NCBI GenBank assembly: GCA_014281115.1 | Contig: JACONQ010000003.1 | Location: 496,001 to 560,000 of the forward strand | DNA: 64,000 bases | Origin: Laburnicola sp. R22_1 | Taxonomy: Eukaryota; Ascomycota; Dothideomycetes; Pleosporales; Didymosphaeriaceae | Direction: 5' to 3' | Shown here: piece by piece, positions 1 through 10,111 of the stretch | Layout: the number at the start of each line of letters is the position of its first letter | Numbering within the stretch: position 1 is the first letter of the stretch | The notes under the pieces: model-generated | Told to the model about the DNA's origin: nothing | Database searches by the model: none | What the model saw: the letters and a program-made list of their open reading frames with translations, nothing else | Program-made: the position numbers and the translations under genes

Positions 1-366
1 TCGCCGCAGCACAACAAACGTCGCTCTCCCCTCATCGCCTCTCGGCAACTCTTCAAGTACCTCCGCCTTCTGTTGTAGCGCCACGATAACCCCCGCGTTC
101 GCCGGCGCCCCGAAATCAATAGGATCGCGATCCGGATCCTCAGCCAGAGACCGCATAGAAAACATTGTCAATAGACCTTGGTGTTCGTAGTAATCGATTG
201 TGATCCAGTTTCTTGCATCTGGTGCAAAGCATGCGGGAGCGCGCAGTCGGCGAACGAGTATGTGGACTGTCTTTTTGAAGTTGGCGAGGTTGGTGGCGGC
301 GAGAAATGCGAGGACAGGGGATGGTATGCTTTCTAGAGTGGTCAGTTCGATGGGAGATACGTCCAT
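1..366 (-). CDS. Hypothetical protein, N-terminal part, cut by the window edge
   Basis: An open frame starts with ATG at 366 (MDVSPIELTTLESIPSP) and runs 122 codons without a stop to base 1, so the C-terminus lies outside the window. The N-terminus is mildly hydrophobic and helical (PVLAFLAATNLANFKK), followed by a mixed alpha/beta-looking segment (NWITIDYYEHQGLL) and an acidic stretch (LAEDPDRDPIDFG). There is no signal peptide or motif that I recognise. No splice signals are needed to keep the frame open. The start is the first ATG in this frame. The family is unknown; the call rests on open length and amino-acid composition. Confidence 0.5.
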   Translation of the reverse strand, partial: MDVSPIELTTLESIPSPVLAFLAATNLANFKKTVHILVRRLRAPACFAPDARNWITIDYYEHQGLLTMFSMRSLAEDPDRDPIDFGAPANAGVIVALQQKAEVLEELPRGDEGRATFVVLRR

Positions 367-649
367 GTATTGGTGTATATTTTAGTGGGTGCGTGGAGCC
401 GTGTATATGCTAAAAGCTCGAGCAAGGAGGCCAAAAGTGTAGACGAAAAAGAGTGGATTTTTATTAAAGTAATAATTGAAGATGTAGCGCTCGTATGAAG
501 ACCCATCACCAGTAACAACATCATCTTCTGCGTGAAGAGCGTTGAGGTGGGCAAAATCCCGTGAATGGAACTAGCCTACTCCGACGCTGTGACCCAACAG
601 GCGTGAGCGATCCGAAGGCCCGCTCCGCTCTCCTTTGGCTATATTCATC

Positions 650-1089
650 CTATGCATTCACATACCAATTCCTCTGCAAAACCATCCACCCCAGCCCGAC
701 CACCGTCATCGCAAAGGGAATCGTAACGTCCTTCAACTGCACCGTCTTCCACACCAACATCTCGCTCACAAGAAGCCCTATGACGCCAACGTAGGTACCG
801 AGCGCGAGGTCGTACAAAGCCTTGTTACCAATGTTGTACGCTGCGTAAGCGCGAATGGCGCCCATAAGGACATTCGTAACTCCATACATGTGGGCTAAGA
901 GTGGCGTATGCGGAGGATGCTGGGGACCCGAAAAGGGCTTCAAAGAACCGACGGGCGAGATGTAGCAGATGGCGCCGTGGATGGTAGCCATGGTGGACGT
1001 CTTTGAAACATGAGTAATAAATAAAGTAATGGTAATGGCTGACTTACGAAGAGGAGGAAATAGGGAAGTAGACCGTCCGGTTGTACCAT
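650..1089 (-). CDS. ERG28: Ergosterol biosynthesis scaffold protein Erg28
   Basis: Two exons, 1089..1048 and 1000..650, give about 130 aa. Exon 1 encodes MVQPDGLLPYFLLF. The intron has donor GTAAGT and acceptor AAG, in phase 0. Exon 2 begins TSTMATIHGAICYISP and contains the family-typical HMYGVTNVLMGAIRAYAAYN, followed by two more hydrophobic segments. Erg28 is a small ER membrane protein that tethers the C-4 demethylation enzymes (Erg25, Erg26, Erg27) during ergosterol synthesis; this role is known for the family. Length and membrane pattern fit. The spliced start is preferred over the longer unspliced frame because it restores the conserved LPYFLLF opening. Confidence 0.9.
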
Positions 1090-2180
1090 GTTGGTGAATC
1101 ACAGGAAGTTGACGTTAAAAAGGCAATGACGTGGACTTGAAATTTCGATGAAGTACCTCCAGGTGGACAATTCTATTGCCACAAAGATTTATCATGAAAG
1201 CTGAGGTCGCAAAAACAGTCAATACAGGGCATCAAGATGGTGAAATAAGAAGAGATCCGTAGAGTCAAATTTGACAAATGCATATTAAAAAGTTCCCGGT
1301 TGGGGAGCCGGTGTCTGTAACACCACGTCCATCGATGCGGAATGGCTGTGCATGCCCGCGGCACATCCGGGGAATGTGGAGCAAGCCAGAGCCTATCAAG
1401 TGAGGTGGAGTAGCAATCAGGATCTGCGGGTCGGTGGACTAAGTGAACGAGGTGCGCTTCAATCAAGCTGTGAACGTTTGCGACACTCGGCTCTCCCACT
1501 TCCTCTGGTGCTACTTCTGCGTCGGGTATACTTGCTGTGTCTGTAGACAGCACTGAACGAAGAGTAGTCTACGTTGCTGACTCCCTAGGGCCTTGTTTTT
1601 AACCACCTGACAGCCAAAACATCGTCTCTCTTTCTCCCCTCCTCGCCCCATCCACCCACCGGCACTAAAATAAAGAAGCTAGCCATCTTCATTTACAACA
1701 GTACTATTACAGTGGAGAGATTCCTGTATGTGTCGAGAGGATTGACAATATTTTTCAAGCGGATCTTGGTGATACATCTCATAACTCTCTGGTTCTTGTA
1801 GCGCCGCTTCTAGGATCCACCTTCCACATTTCTACCCCTTCTTCACATGCATCACACTTCCACTACCCGAGCCAACGTCTTGTATCCATCTTAGCGGCAT
1901 ATATTCTTGGCCGCGCGGCAACTTCGACCAAGCTCGAATGCCTCTTCTTTGCGTCACTGGCATTTAATTTATGTAAGATCCGGCTGACCGGGAGGCATTG
2001 TCTGCCAATCGGTTTCTCTGGATTGAGTGACCAACAGCGAGAAGCTGTGCCCCGGTTGTTGGATTCGTGAAGTTCTGCAATAGAGAATCGGTGCTACTGA
2101 CATGGCAGCTGTTGCATAGTCGAGTGGCTGCTTCGATGGATAGACGCTAAAAAGTGACCTGTCGAGCTGCTTGCGCATTC
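1090..2180. other. Intergenic, no gene seen
   Basis: About 1.1 kb between the start of ERG28 and the end of the phosphatase gene. Short overlapping ORFs on both strands (for example 1173-1553) have no coherent protein character. A pyrimidine-rich run lies near 1620-1660. I see no RNA gene or repeat. Confidence 0.5.
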
Positions 2181-3487
2181 TCACCCTTTACGGCGCTTGC
2201 ACTGGGCGGCGACTACGCTGATGTCGTCGAGTTTGCCTGAATAACGGTGAGCTTCGTAACGCCATGGGAAGCAACCTGGGTCCGTACGTACCTCCTTCAA
2301 TTGAGAGACCTTCATCGATCGCCTTCTCCATGTACGGACTCTCCGCAAAAGGGTCCTCGGCAATTGTTCGTGCTGCATTGACAAGCTCTTGGGCCACAAA
2401 GCGCATCCCATCTGCGTAACTCTGTTCCGCCAGTTCCTTGTCTGGATCTGCCGTGCTCTTTCGGTCCTTCCATTTGTACATGCTTTCCACGACGTTCTCC
2501 ACAACCTCATGCTCCCACAAATTATCCACCACGCCATCGGTCATGGCGATGACAATATCGTCTTCCTCTATCACTACGCGATCCATGACCGCGTTCTGGA
2601 CAGGCGTGTCCGGGCTGTTGGTGCCGAGCTGTCGTGGACAGTCAAACCAGTGCCATTGCTCGGTCGTCTTGAAGATGACTTCTTTGTCCCTGGGTCGGAT
2701 GACCAATACCTGCGAGTCGCCGAGCTGTGTGACGTAGAGAACCGGGTGTGCGGGGTTCTGATCGTCTGCACCGAGAAGCGCGGCGCATGCGGTGGTTGTG
2801 CCGTGCCATTCGTTGGGTTGAGAAGTTGCCTGCTGGGTTTGCTCGAATGCTTTCTCCAGATATGAAACAGGATCTGGCTCGTGTTGCGGGTCGTACTTTG
2901 CGTGCTCGGCTTGCAGCGCCCAAAAGTGGAGGATTAACCTCGACCAGAGTCTGTTACATCATCAGCTACCGTTCAGCATATATGCGACCCGACAAGGCGT
3001 ACGCAGCATGGCCCCTCTCTCTCGTCGCCCAGGCACCCACACCGTCGTTTGCGCCAATGAAGTAGTCGCTGACTAACACGGCATCATCCCCGTTGGTCAC
3101 TCCCCGGATCATCTGCCCATTGACCTTCGGCCTTCTGTCCCTGCTCTTGTGATGCGTGCTGAGAGGCTCCGAGAAACTCGTCGAGGGTAGTGATAGAAAC
3201 GGCGGGGGGAAGGGCCGGGAAGGCCGCTTTGCATATAATGCGTATCCGGCTTCAAAATAAAACGGCGGGTTGGAATTCGGCGGCGCAGCGTCGTCTGGAA
3301 CCGGGGTTGTGGTTCCAACCCGGGGCTCCAGCGCACGGCGCGCAAAGGAGCGCAGATTGGTAGCAGGCAGTAGAATGCATGCTTTCTGCGGACGGTGCAG
3401 TCGCCGGGCAGCGGAGACGTGCTGGAGCAGGAGGCCGAGGGAGGCTTCTTTGCGTGGCATCATTCGGATGCGAGGATAGGCGGGCAT
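2181..3487 (-). CDS. PTC7: PP2C-family protein phosphatase, Ptc7/Azr1 type
   Basis: Three exons, 3487..3003, 2950..2292 and 2236..2181, give 399 aa. Family motifs appear in order: ANDGVGAWA near residue 150 (metal-binding Asp of the DGVGG-like motif), GTTTACAALL, LGDSQVLVIRP near 225, MTDGVVDNL near 285 (metal-binding Asp) and KLDDISVVAA at the C-terminus (DDxTVV-like). Splicing after GHA restores AALWSRLILHFWAL, typical of this subfamily. The N-terminal ~60 residues are Arg/Leu/Ser-rich and low in acidic residues, which fits a mitochondrial presequence (inference). Yeast Ptc7 acts in mitochondria on coenzyme Q synthesis; the S. pombe relative azr1 was found through 5-azacytidine resistance. 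The start at 3487 is an ATG, but other in-frame Met codons follow closely. Confidence 0.88.
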
Positions 3488-3975
3488 GGACGCGATGGCC
3501 CGGAGCGCGCAGGCGGGTTCAGGAGCACATGGGAGCCGCTGCCTGGGCGAGTGCTTGTTGACGTGAGGAGGCGGATGCAGATGCGGAGGTTGATGGTCGC
3601 GGAACGGTTATATTTCGGGCCCCGAAAATGCACCTGGCATCCAACTGCTAGCAAAAAGGTCACGTCACAAGGCTGAAGTAGACGAGAGAAAGGTGGGAGA
3701 TTCTATCGGGTGGATGATCTGCACCAACCCCATCTACACCTATGTATGCAATCGTGGAGACACCCACATGTGTGCTTGCTTTTCGGGACCCGAAGGCACG
3801 TCTGGAAAGATTGGAATCCCAAACATAAGCATCATACAAGAGAGTATCACGATCGAATGTTGATTGCAGCCTCCAGTAATAAATACAGAGCCGTCAGCCT
3901 GATCCTTCTTAAACGCCCCAGCAATGCCGTGCCTCGATATGAGCCCAGCTGGTGCGAATTCGCACGTCTGCGATA
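3488..3975. other. Intergenic, phosphatase promoter and CBS gene 3' side
   Basis: About 490 bases holding the upstream region of the PP2C gene and the downstream region of the CBS-domain gene. I see no further gene. Confidence 0.45.
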
Positions 3976-4528
3976 TCAAGCCCTCCTCTTGACAAAGTTC
4001 TCCAGATCCTCCTTCGTTGCCACGCCCAGCACAAACTTTCTCGACTCGTTTGTTATGACTGCGAAATCCTGCTTTCCGATGCCGTCCACCCCGCCCGCAA
4101 AGAACTCCTCCAGCTCCTCTAGTGGCGTCTCCAGTGTGATGACCTTGTATCGTGTGCCTCGTCTCCTAAACTTTTGCATGGCAGCCTCCACTGGGTCGCT
4201 GTCCTTCACTTTGCCTTCTTTGAGAAGCTGCTGGAGATGAGGAATGCTGATGTATCCTAGAAGCGCGCGGTTTTCTTCCGAAGTCACCGTCAGATGCGTG
4301 TAATCGCGCTCAAGCCCGGACATCAGCGCGTGTGAGATAGGATCCGTGGGCCGACACGAGAGCGCGGGCGGAGGCTCAAGGTCCTCCACTGTCGCCTACG
4401 GGACATCAGCTGCGACGTGCCAGGTCCATGTCGTGCCTACTTACGCCGCGGTATTTGTTCGCCCATGCAGACTCAAAGTCACCGTTTTCTGCACCAGTGG
4501 CAGCAGTGGCGGGCAGGTCGGTGTTCAT
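3976..4528 (-). CDS. CBS-domain protein
   Basis: Two exons, 4528..4445 and 4395..3976, give 167 aa. Exon 1 encodes MNTDLPATAATGAENGDFES followed by WANKYRG. A phase-0 intron (donor GTAAGT, acceptor GTAG) leads into ATVEDLEPPPALSCRPTDPI. The rest forms a single CBS pair: LLGYISIPHLQQLL for the first unit and FAVITNESRKFVLGVATKED for the second. CBS pairs bind adenosine ligands and act as regulatory modules. Stand-alone fungal proteins of this size are known, but their partner enzymes are usually undefined, so no pathway is assigned. No signal peptide or membrane segment is present. Confidence 0.82.
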
Positions 4529-5098
4529 GATCGCGGATGGAGGTGGGGTGGTGGGGTAGCTTTCAGCTGTGGCGCCATCCATCACAACAGCTTGGAAAAG
4601 ATCCCCGCACTAGCAGTGCACGAGCCATTAGTGAAAGTCTCAGGTCGAGGTACTCCCATTCAAAACATGCTACACAGATCGATTAAAAGAGTATATGAAG
4701 TTATTGGAACTAGCTGGAGTCTTCAACAACTGTCCTATCCTTGCGCCACGTTGCGCCGTGCATTCCTCCGCTCCTTAAGGCTATCCATTACACAAGCGGA
4801 GCTCAAAAAAGCCTCCTAACCAGATAATCCTACATTCACCACCGGGGATGCCATTCAGCATCGGCAATATGTATTTACCATTGCCCCCACATGCGGGAGG
4901 AAGCGGACCGACTAAGGGAGAGTTTAGCTTACCAAGGCCAATTGATCCGCCATCTGCAATTATCCGGAAATCCGAATGCGCTATTTGCCCTTGAAATGCA
5001 GTAATAGAAGTTTTGAGGGCAAAAAGAAAAAAAAACCAAATCACAATCTCGTACGAACCTAGGGCGGTGCTGCTGCCGATTTGACCGAGCTTAGGGAG
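4529..5098. other. Intergenic between two minus-strand genes
   Basis: About 570 bases with no gene. A short A-rich run lies at 5020-5040. The part next to the SR gene (5099-5235) may be coding if the alternative 3' frame described under findings is used. Confidence 0.4.
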
Positions 5099-5235
5099 AA
5101 TCCACAGGATTCAGTTCGTTCTGGCCAGTCTGTAGAGTAGCCTTGAGATGCTTGATCTGGTTTTCCACATGCTTGAGTCTGTCCTTACAACTCTCTGGAT
5201 CGGCGCTCATCGCACGGAGCCTGGACTCGAGGATT

Positions 5236-6798
5236 TTAAGCTTCGAATGATCCAGCTCGGCCTGGAGACTCAGCTCGGATTGGCGACCCTGCTTGGACTG
5301 GCGACTCTGCTTGGACTGGCGACTCTGTTTGGACTGGCGACTCTGCCCGAATTGGCGACTCAGCTGGGACTGGCGAGTGTCTAGCCGCTCGGGAGCCCTT
5401 GTGCCATCGCTCTGCGGACCTGCTGCGCGACCTCGAACTGGACCTGCCTCGACGCTTGCTCTTCATATCAGCCCGTGAATCATAATTTTCAGAAGATGTG
5501 GAACGTCCGCGTCTTCTCTCCCTCACTCGATCAGATAATGGAGTAACAGACCCTGAGTTGGAACGCGATGGTAACTTCGCAAGCCGGCGTCGATGGCGCG
5601 GTGGGCTTCGAGCAGGGGATCGCGACAACCTGAGTGACGGTGAGCTCAACTGGTTCTCAGGTGTGACAGATCTAGAACGGTGTCTAGTCAACCTTCGAGT
5701 ATCACTGCTGGGAGTCCAAGACTTCTGGCGGGGCCTCTTCTGGGGACGACGCGCCGGGGACCTCGACCTCGACATGGGCGACGGAGAGCGCCGGGAGCGA
5801 CGATTCGCAGGCCTGTAGCGGTCAGATGAAGTTGATCGTCGACGCCGACGTGGCGGAGGGCTCCTCGAGCGGCTCGTTGACGGGGAACGGCGGCGCCTAG
5901 GTGACCGGGACCGCCTTGGAGAAGGGCCACGACGGCGATCGCGAGATCCATCACGGCGTCCTCGGCCACGATCGCGACCTCCTGGAACGTATATGTCTCG
6001 TTCGCGGTAGGATGGCGGAGAGCCCCTTCGTCTCCTGCAATGGTCAGTAACCTGGCCAGTATGCGTGGTGTTGACAACGTACGGCGGCGAGAAGCGTGAG
6101 TCACGACCACCTCGAGGACCACGGTCACCACGGCCACCACGATCACCACGGTCACCACGATCACCACGGTCACCACGATCACCACGGAATCCGCCACGAC
6201 CGCGACCGCGACCTCGCTCAGCTCGTTCGGGACCCCGGTCAGAGCGCTCGTCGCGACGGAAGGAGTCAATCATGTCCTCCTGTTCTCTCTGTTGGACGCG
6301 ACGGCTTTCGGCGGCAGCTCTCGAGGCCTATTCGCAGATGTCAGCGCTACAATACAACCAAGGCTCGACTTTGCGCAACATACCTTGTCCTGCTGAAGCT
6401 CTAGCTTTTTGGCCTCCAGCATCTCCTTTGGCACACCAAGAGGGCTTTCTTGGGCACTCAGCATTAATGCCCATAGCTCTTTACAGAACTTGGAGCAATT
6501 CTTATCGAGAAAGCCGTCGAGCTGAATTTGGAGCTCCTTGATCTTTGGCTGCAAGAAAGATGTTAGCCGACGGAGGAAACTGTCGCGTGGATATACTGAC
6601 AAACTGATCCTGATCGAGGAGGTTGTAGATCATCTCGACTACAATATCGTCTTCGTCGCCGATTAGGCCGTTGATTTTGCCAGCGATCCATTTCTTGATC
6701 AAGTCGATGTTGACTTTCGTCGTGTCGACCTTCTTGTCAAACTCAGGTGGAAACTTGGTTGCTTTGAAGCGCTTCTGGTCGGCACTACCGAGCGCCAT
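5236..6798 (-). CDS. PWI-domain, SR-rich splicing factor (SRRM1-like)
   Basis: Four exons, 6798..6601, 6548..6384, 6327..6083 and 6034..5236, give 468 aa in the annotated frame. Residues ~1-115 form a PWI domain: FKATKFPPEFDKKVD, then KKWIAGKINGLIGDEDDIVV and ELWALMLSAQESPLG. PWI domains bind nucleic acid and occur in SRRM1/SRm160-type splicing co-activators. Next come an RG/RGD-repeat tract (repeats of GDR) and an Arg/Ser-rich tail (RSRSPRRRRSPS) typical of nuclear splicing proteins. The third intron is 48 nt, divisible by three and stop-free, so the unspliced frame also stays open. The end consists of 6-residue SPVQAE-like repeats; a second open frame there gives a different, coiled-coil C-terminus (see findings), so the true stop is uncertain. 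Confidence 0.85.
5277..5375. repeat. 18-bp tandem repeat inside the SR gene 3' end
   Basis: About five copies of an 18-base unit (GACTGGCGACTCTGCTTG and variants) lie in tandem. In the annotated minus-strand frame the unit encodes SPVQAE-like hexads; in the +1 frame it encodes QSRQSK-like hexads. Both frames are open across the array. Confidence 0.8.
6119..6190. repeat. Short tandem repeat encoding the GDR tract
   Basis: A 9/18-base repeat (ACCACGATC/ACCACGGTC) within exon 3 of the SR/PWI gene. On the coding minus strand it gives Arg-Gly-Asp repeats. The plus strand reads as a His/Asp/Gly repeat, which I treat as a shadow. Confidence 0.8.
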
Positions 6799-7738
6799 GA
6801 TTGCGGCACTACCTCTCGACCGTGGTTCGTGGTGACGATGTGAGGGTCGTGGAGAGAAGGTGTGGAGGAGCTGCGGTGCGGAGCGTGTGTTGCACAAGCT
6901 AAGTCTTGGCTCGGTGATATCATTTTCCGATATGCCGACCAATCAACGCGGCTTCCGCCCGCAGCACGTCCCGGTCAGGCTTGGCAACACCTTCAGGCCG
7001 TGGTCCGTTAACACAGGTCTTGAACACATATTATATTGTGCAGGATAGCTCTCTCGCATGCTATATCCGTCTCCAGACTCGCAGCTGCATAATATGAAAT
7101 CAACCCCGCGTTATTGAACAGCTTTTGCCAGGACGACAATCGGCAACTGGGTAGGTATCAACGAGAAGTGATTATGTCTTTAGATCTACTATAACGACAG
7201 CCATTTCGTAGTCATTTTGACTACAAACATGTTCATCCAATGATTGACATATGCGGATACATCGCCCTCATTGCTACTTCTAGATGGGACGCTCCCCAGC
7301 AGCGGGCCATTTGAGCATGTTGGGAACCTCGGGATGGATTGTACCCTGTGCGATCATATCTCTTGTATGTCAAATCAGGTATCTGACTTGGAGATCTTCA
7401 GCCTCACGATATCAGCACGCGTACGCTGCGACTGCCTAAAGACCAGTGTTCCATGTCGCTTTCCGACTGCTTAGCCGCGGCTTCCTGCACCAGTGTGCTC
7501 CCTCCATGGAAACGTTGCTCGCGCTACCGTCGTAACTAGGTAGGAATCCGCTGCGCGACCGTCAACAACACTCATTCATGCTCCACCTTCAACCCAGCTT
7601 TCCCCCCTACGCCCCCAATCATCGCTCGTTGTGCTAGCTTATCCAATCCTATCCATTACACGACTTCCTCTCTATCCTCACCGCCGCAACGAGCTGGGCT
7701 GGGCCGCGCTCTCTTATCAGACTTCCTGCCGTCCCGTC
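6799..7738. other. Divergent intergenic region
   Basis: About 940 bases between the minus-strand SR gene and the plus-strand Pro/Glu-rich gene. It must contain both promoters. A C/T-rich stretch (7590-7625) lies 115-150 bases upstream of the Pro/Glu-rich start. No gene is seen. Confidence 0.5.
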
Positions 7739-9234
7739 ATGGTCGATATGGAGAAGTCGCCAACTCTTCCAGCTTTCGAAGTAGAACGGCCAACCGACGC
7801 CACACCAACCAATGAAGAGCCTCCTGTGCCTCCACCGCCAACCCCAGCTGTAGAAGAGCCGCCGCAGCCAGGTATATTGACACGTCGCTTTCGATACCAC
7901 TAGTCAGGACTGACTTTTCTTCAGTTCTACCAGAAGATAGCATATTCCCCACGACGACGGACGATGGCGCCCCTGTCGATGCCGTGGTGTCTGAACCAGC
8001 TGCAGATGGCGTGGCGAGGGTTGAAAGCATCCTGGCTTCCGACCCCAAACCGGAGCCTGCGTCCCAGCCACCCCAAGGTCAGGAGACTCCCAAAGACGCT
8101 GAGACAGAGCCTGACCCCAAGTCGGAGCCTCTTCAGGAAATGCCACAAGGAGATCTTCCCCAAGAAGTTGAGCCAGTGCCGGAACCCGAACCGCCGAAAG
8201 AGGTTGACCCCGAGCCGGCACTGGATGAGCTTCCCAAGGAACCTGAGGTACAGGCCGAGCCAGAGCCAGAACAGCCGAAAGAGCTTAAACCCAAGCCTAA
8301 GCCTCCTCAAGAAACGCCACAAGAAGATCCTGCCCAGAAAGCTAAGCCAGTGTCGGAACTAGAACCGCCAAAACAGGCTGGCCCCAATCCGCCTCTAGAA
8401 GAGCCTCCCAAGGAACCTAAAATAGAGCCCAAACCAGAACCACCACTAGAAGAGCAACAGCCCAAGTCTTCTCCAACAAAAGAGGAGCTGCCTTCCGAGC
8501 CTCTGGTCAACAAGGTTGCCGAGCCCAAAGAACCTCAACTAGGGCCCGAGCCTAAAAAGGAAGCTGAGCTTGAACAACCAGTACTCATAAAAAGTACAAC
8601 AGCGCCTGCCGTCTTGCGCGTCCGGGTAGAAGAGCCTTGGCCCGAACCAGAGCCTGAGAAGGAACCTGAGCCTGCAGTTGAGCCCGAGCCCGAGCAGCCA
8701 CCGCTTGTCGTCGCCGAAGAAGAGACTATACCAGTGCTGCCTGTGGAACGGAAGGTTGAGCCCGAGCCCGAGCCCGAGCTGCTGCCCCCTGTCGAAGAAG
8801 AAGTCAAGGAAGAACCTCAGCCCGTGCCTGAACCTTCAATCGAGGAAACAAAGCAGGAGGAGCCGAAGAAAGAAGAATCTCGAGGTGAAGAGACGACGGT
8901 CGAAGATCTCAAGCAAGAAGAAGCTCCGGTGAAAGAGACCAAGGCGGAAGAAGCTCTGGTGGAAGCGACAAAGGAAGACGAGACTCCCACCGAGGAACTA
9001 AAGGCAGAGGAACCTCCGGCTGAGGAGAAGAAAGAGGAGGAGCCCGTACCAGCACCAGCGGAGCCTCTCAAACCACGGAAGAGGGACGTTGTGCGAGCCA
9101 AAGCCGTTCCCAAGTTTCCTATCAAGCTCATTGTGGGTGCGGAGATTGGAGCTGCTGCCATCTTCCTGTTGAAAGAGAAGGCCAAAGGGATTGATATTGC
9201 TCCGAAGCTTGAAGCGCTCACGAAAAGTGGTTGA
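7739..9234 (+). CDS. Pro/Glu-rich repeat protein with C-terminal hydrophobic segment
   Basis: Two exons, 7739..7871 and 7925..9234 (donor GGTATAT, acceptor TCAG), give 480 aa. The start MVDMEKSPTLPAFEVERPTD is the first ATG of the spliced frame. Residues ~30-430 are almost wholly low-complexity PEPE, PKEP, EEP and KEE runs, expected to be an extended, highly acidic, disordered rod. The end changes abruptly to basic (KPRKRDVVRAKAVPKFPIK), then LIVGAEIGAAAIFLL, about 15 hydrophobic residues, and a short lysine-containing tail. That layout resembles a tail anchor or a membrane-touching helix with a long spacer. I do not recognise a family. Antisense Ser/Gly ORFs here are mirror images of the Glu/Pro codons. 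Confidence 0.75.
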
Positions 9235-9697
9235 GGGAGGGTGTTGCACGATATCCCTATGAACGTAGACGCCGTATTCTTATCCCTGGATTATTGCTCC
9301 TCATGTCTGTTCTCGGGACCTGAGTAGATGGATTATGGACCTTCGTTGTATAGCTCTTGTTGGTTTTGGTAGTTTGGTAAGATTCTTGTCTTCCAATACG
9401 AGCTGTACTTCGTTCCGCCACAGACGTTTCTCTTCTTGTTCGCCTTTAACATTTCACTTCCGTGACTAGCATTGCTTGTCAATATATCATATCCCAAGCA
9501 AGGTCGTTCCGAACATCAGATGATAACCCGCCATGCACACCCCGCGAGCGCCCAGGTATTCCACTCCATAAGATCCACTTGATTTCCTGTGGGCAACCAA
9601 CACGTCTCCAGTTTTCCCAAGCATCATATCACTTCTTCAAGTCCATGATCGTCCCCACTGCTTTCACGTTTTCTTCCTTGATCAGAAACGCCATCGC
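9235..9697. other. Convergent 3' region
   Basis: About 460 bases between the converging ends of the Pro/Glu-rich gene and the small helical gene. No coding signal is seen; the plus-strand ORF starting at 9462 overlaps the opposite gene and looks spurious. Confidence 0.45.
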
Positions 9698-10111
9698 TCA
9701 ACCGACAGCCCGCTCGACGCTGGCTCTTGCCTCCGCCAACCCACCACCTAACTCGCCTCTCCGATGCGCCTCCTTGACTGCATAGTGCAACTCGACAAGC
9801 TCCTTCGCGCGCTTGATATCCGCGTCCGGCTCTTCGGCTTGACCTTGCGTTTCTGTAGGATGCGACGACGTCGACGATGATGGAGTAGCGTTTGGGCGCG
9901 TGGAGACGAGTGCGAGGGCCGCATTTGGGTCCTGCTTAGCATATGAGTATACGGTTTTCGAAAGGGGATACGAGAGAGATGAGGAGAGCGGGGCTAAGAT
10001 ATGGAGGGGACAGGCGGAGAGAAGGCATGTACGCACACAGACGCGCAGCGACACGAGATCGGACAGGATCTCTGCGAGTTTCATAGTAGGTGGGGTTGCT
10101 TCGCTTGCCAT
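9698..10111 (-). CDS. Small hypothetical helical protein
   Basis: ATG at 10111 opens MASEATPPTMKLAEILSDLV. The C-terminal part is strongly helical and charged (IKRAKELVELHYAVKEAHRR, then GELGGGLAEARASVERAVG). Unspliced, the frame gives 137 aa. A likely intron 10036..9932 (donor GTGCGT, acceptor GCAG, 105 nt, in frame and stop-free) would remove a Cys/Leu/Ser-rich insert and join LRVC to DPNAALAL, giving about 102 aa. The spliced form looks more protein-like. The function is unknown; I have only a weak impression of similar short fungal proteins. Confidence 0.6.
   Translation of the reverse strand: MASEATPPTMKLAEILSDLVSLRVCVRTCLLSACPLHILAPLSSSLSYPLSKTVYSYAKQDPNAALALVSTRPNATPSSSTSSHPTETQGQAEEPDADIKRAKELVELHYAVKEAHRRGELGGGLAEARASVERAVG

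Noticed and set aside
1173..1553. 126-codon minus-strand ORF
   Set aside because: A competing plus-strand ORF overlaps it, and there is no coherent composition or start context.
6065..6541. Pro/Arg- and His-repeat plus-strand ORFs
   Set aside because: They are shadows of the GDR repeat of the SR/PWI gene on the minus strand.
8307..9221. Ser/Gly-repeat ORFs antisense to the Pro/Glu-rich gene
   Set aside because: They are the exact complement of Glu/Pro repeat codons.
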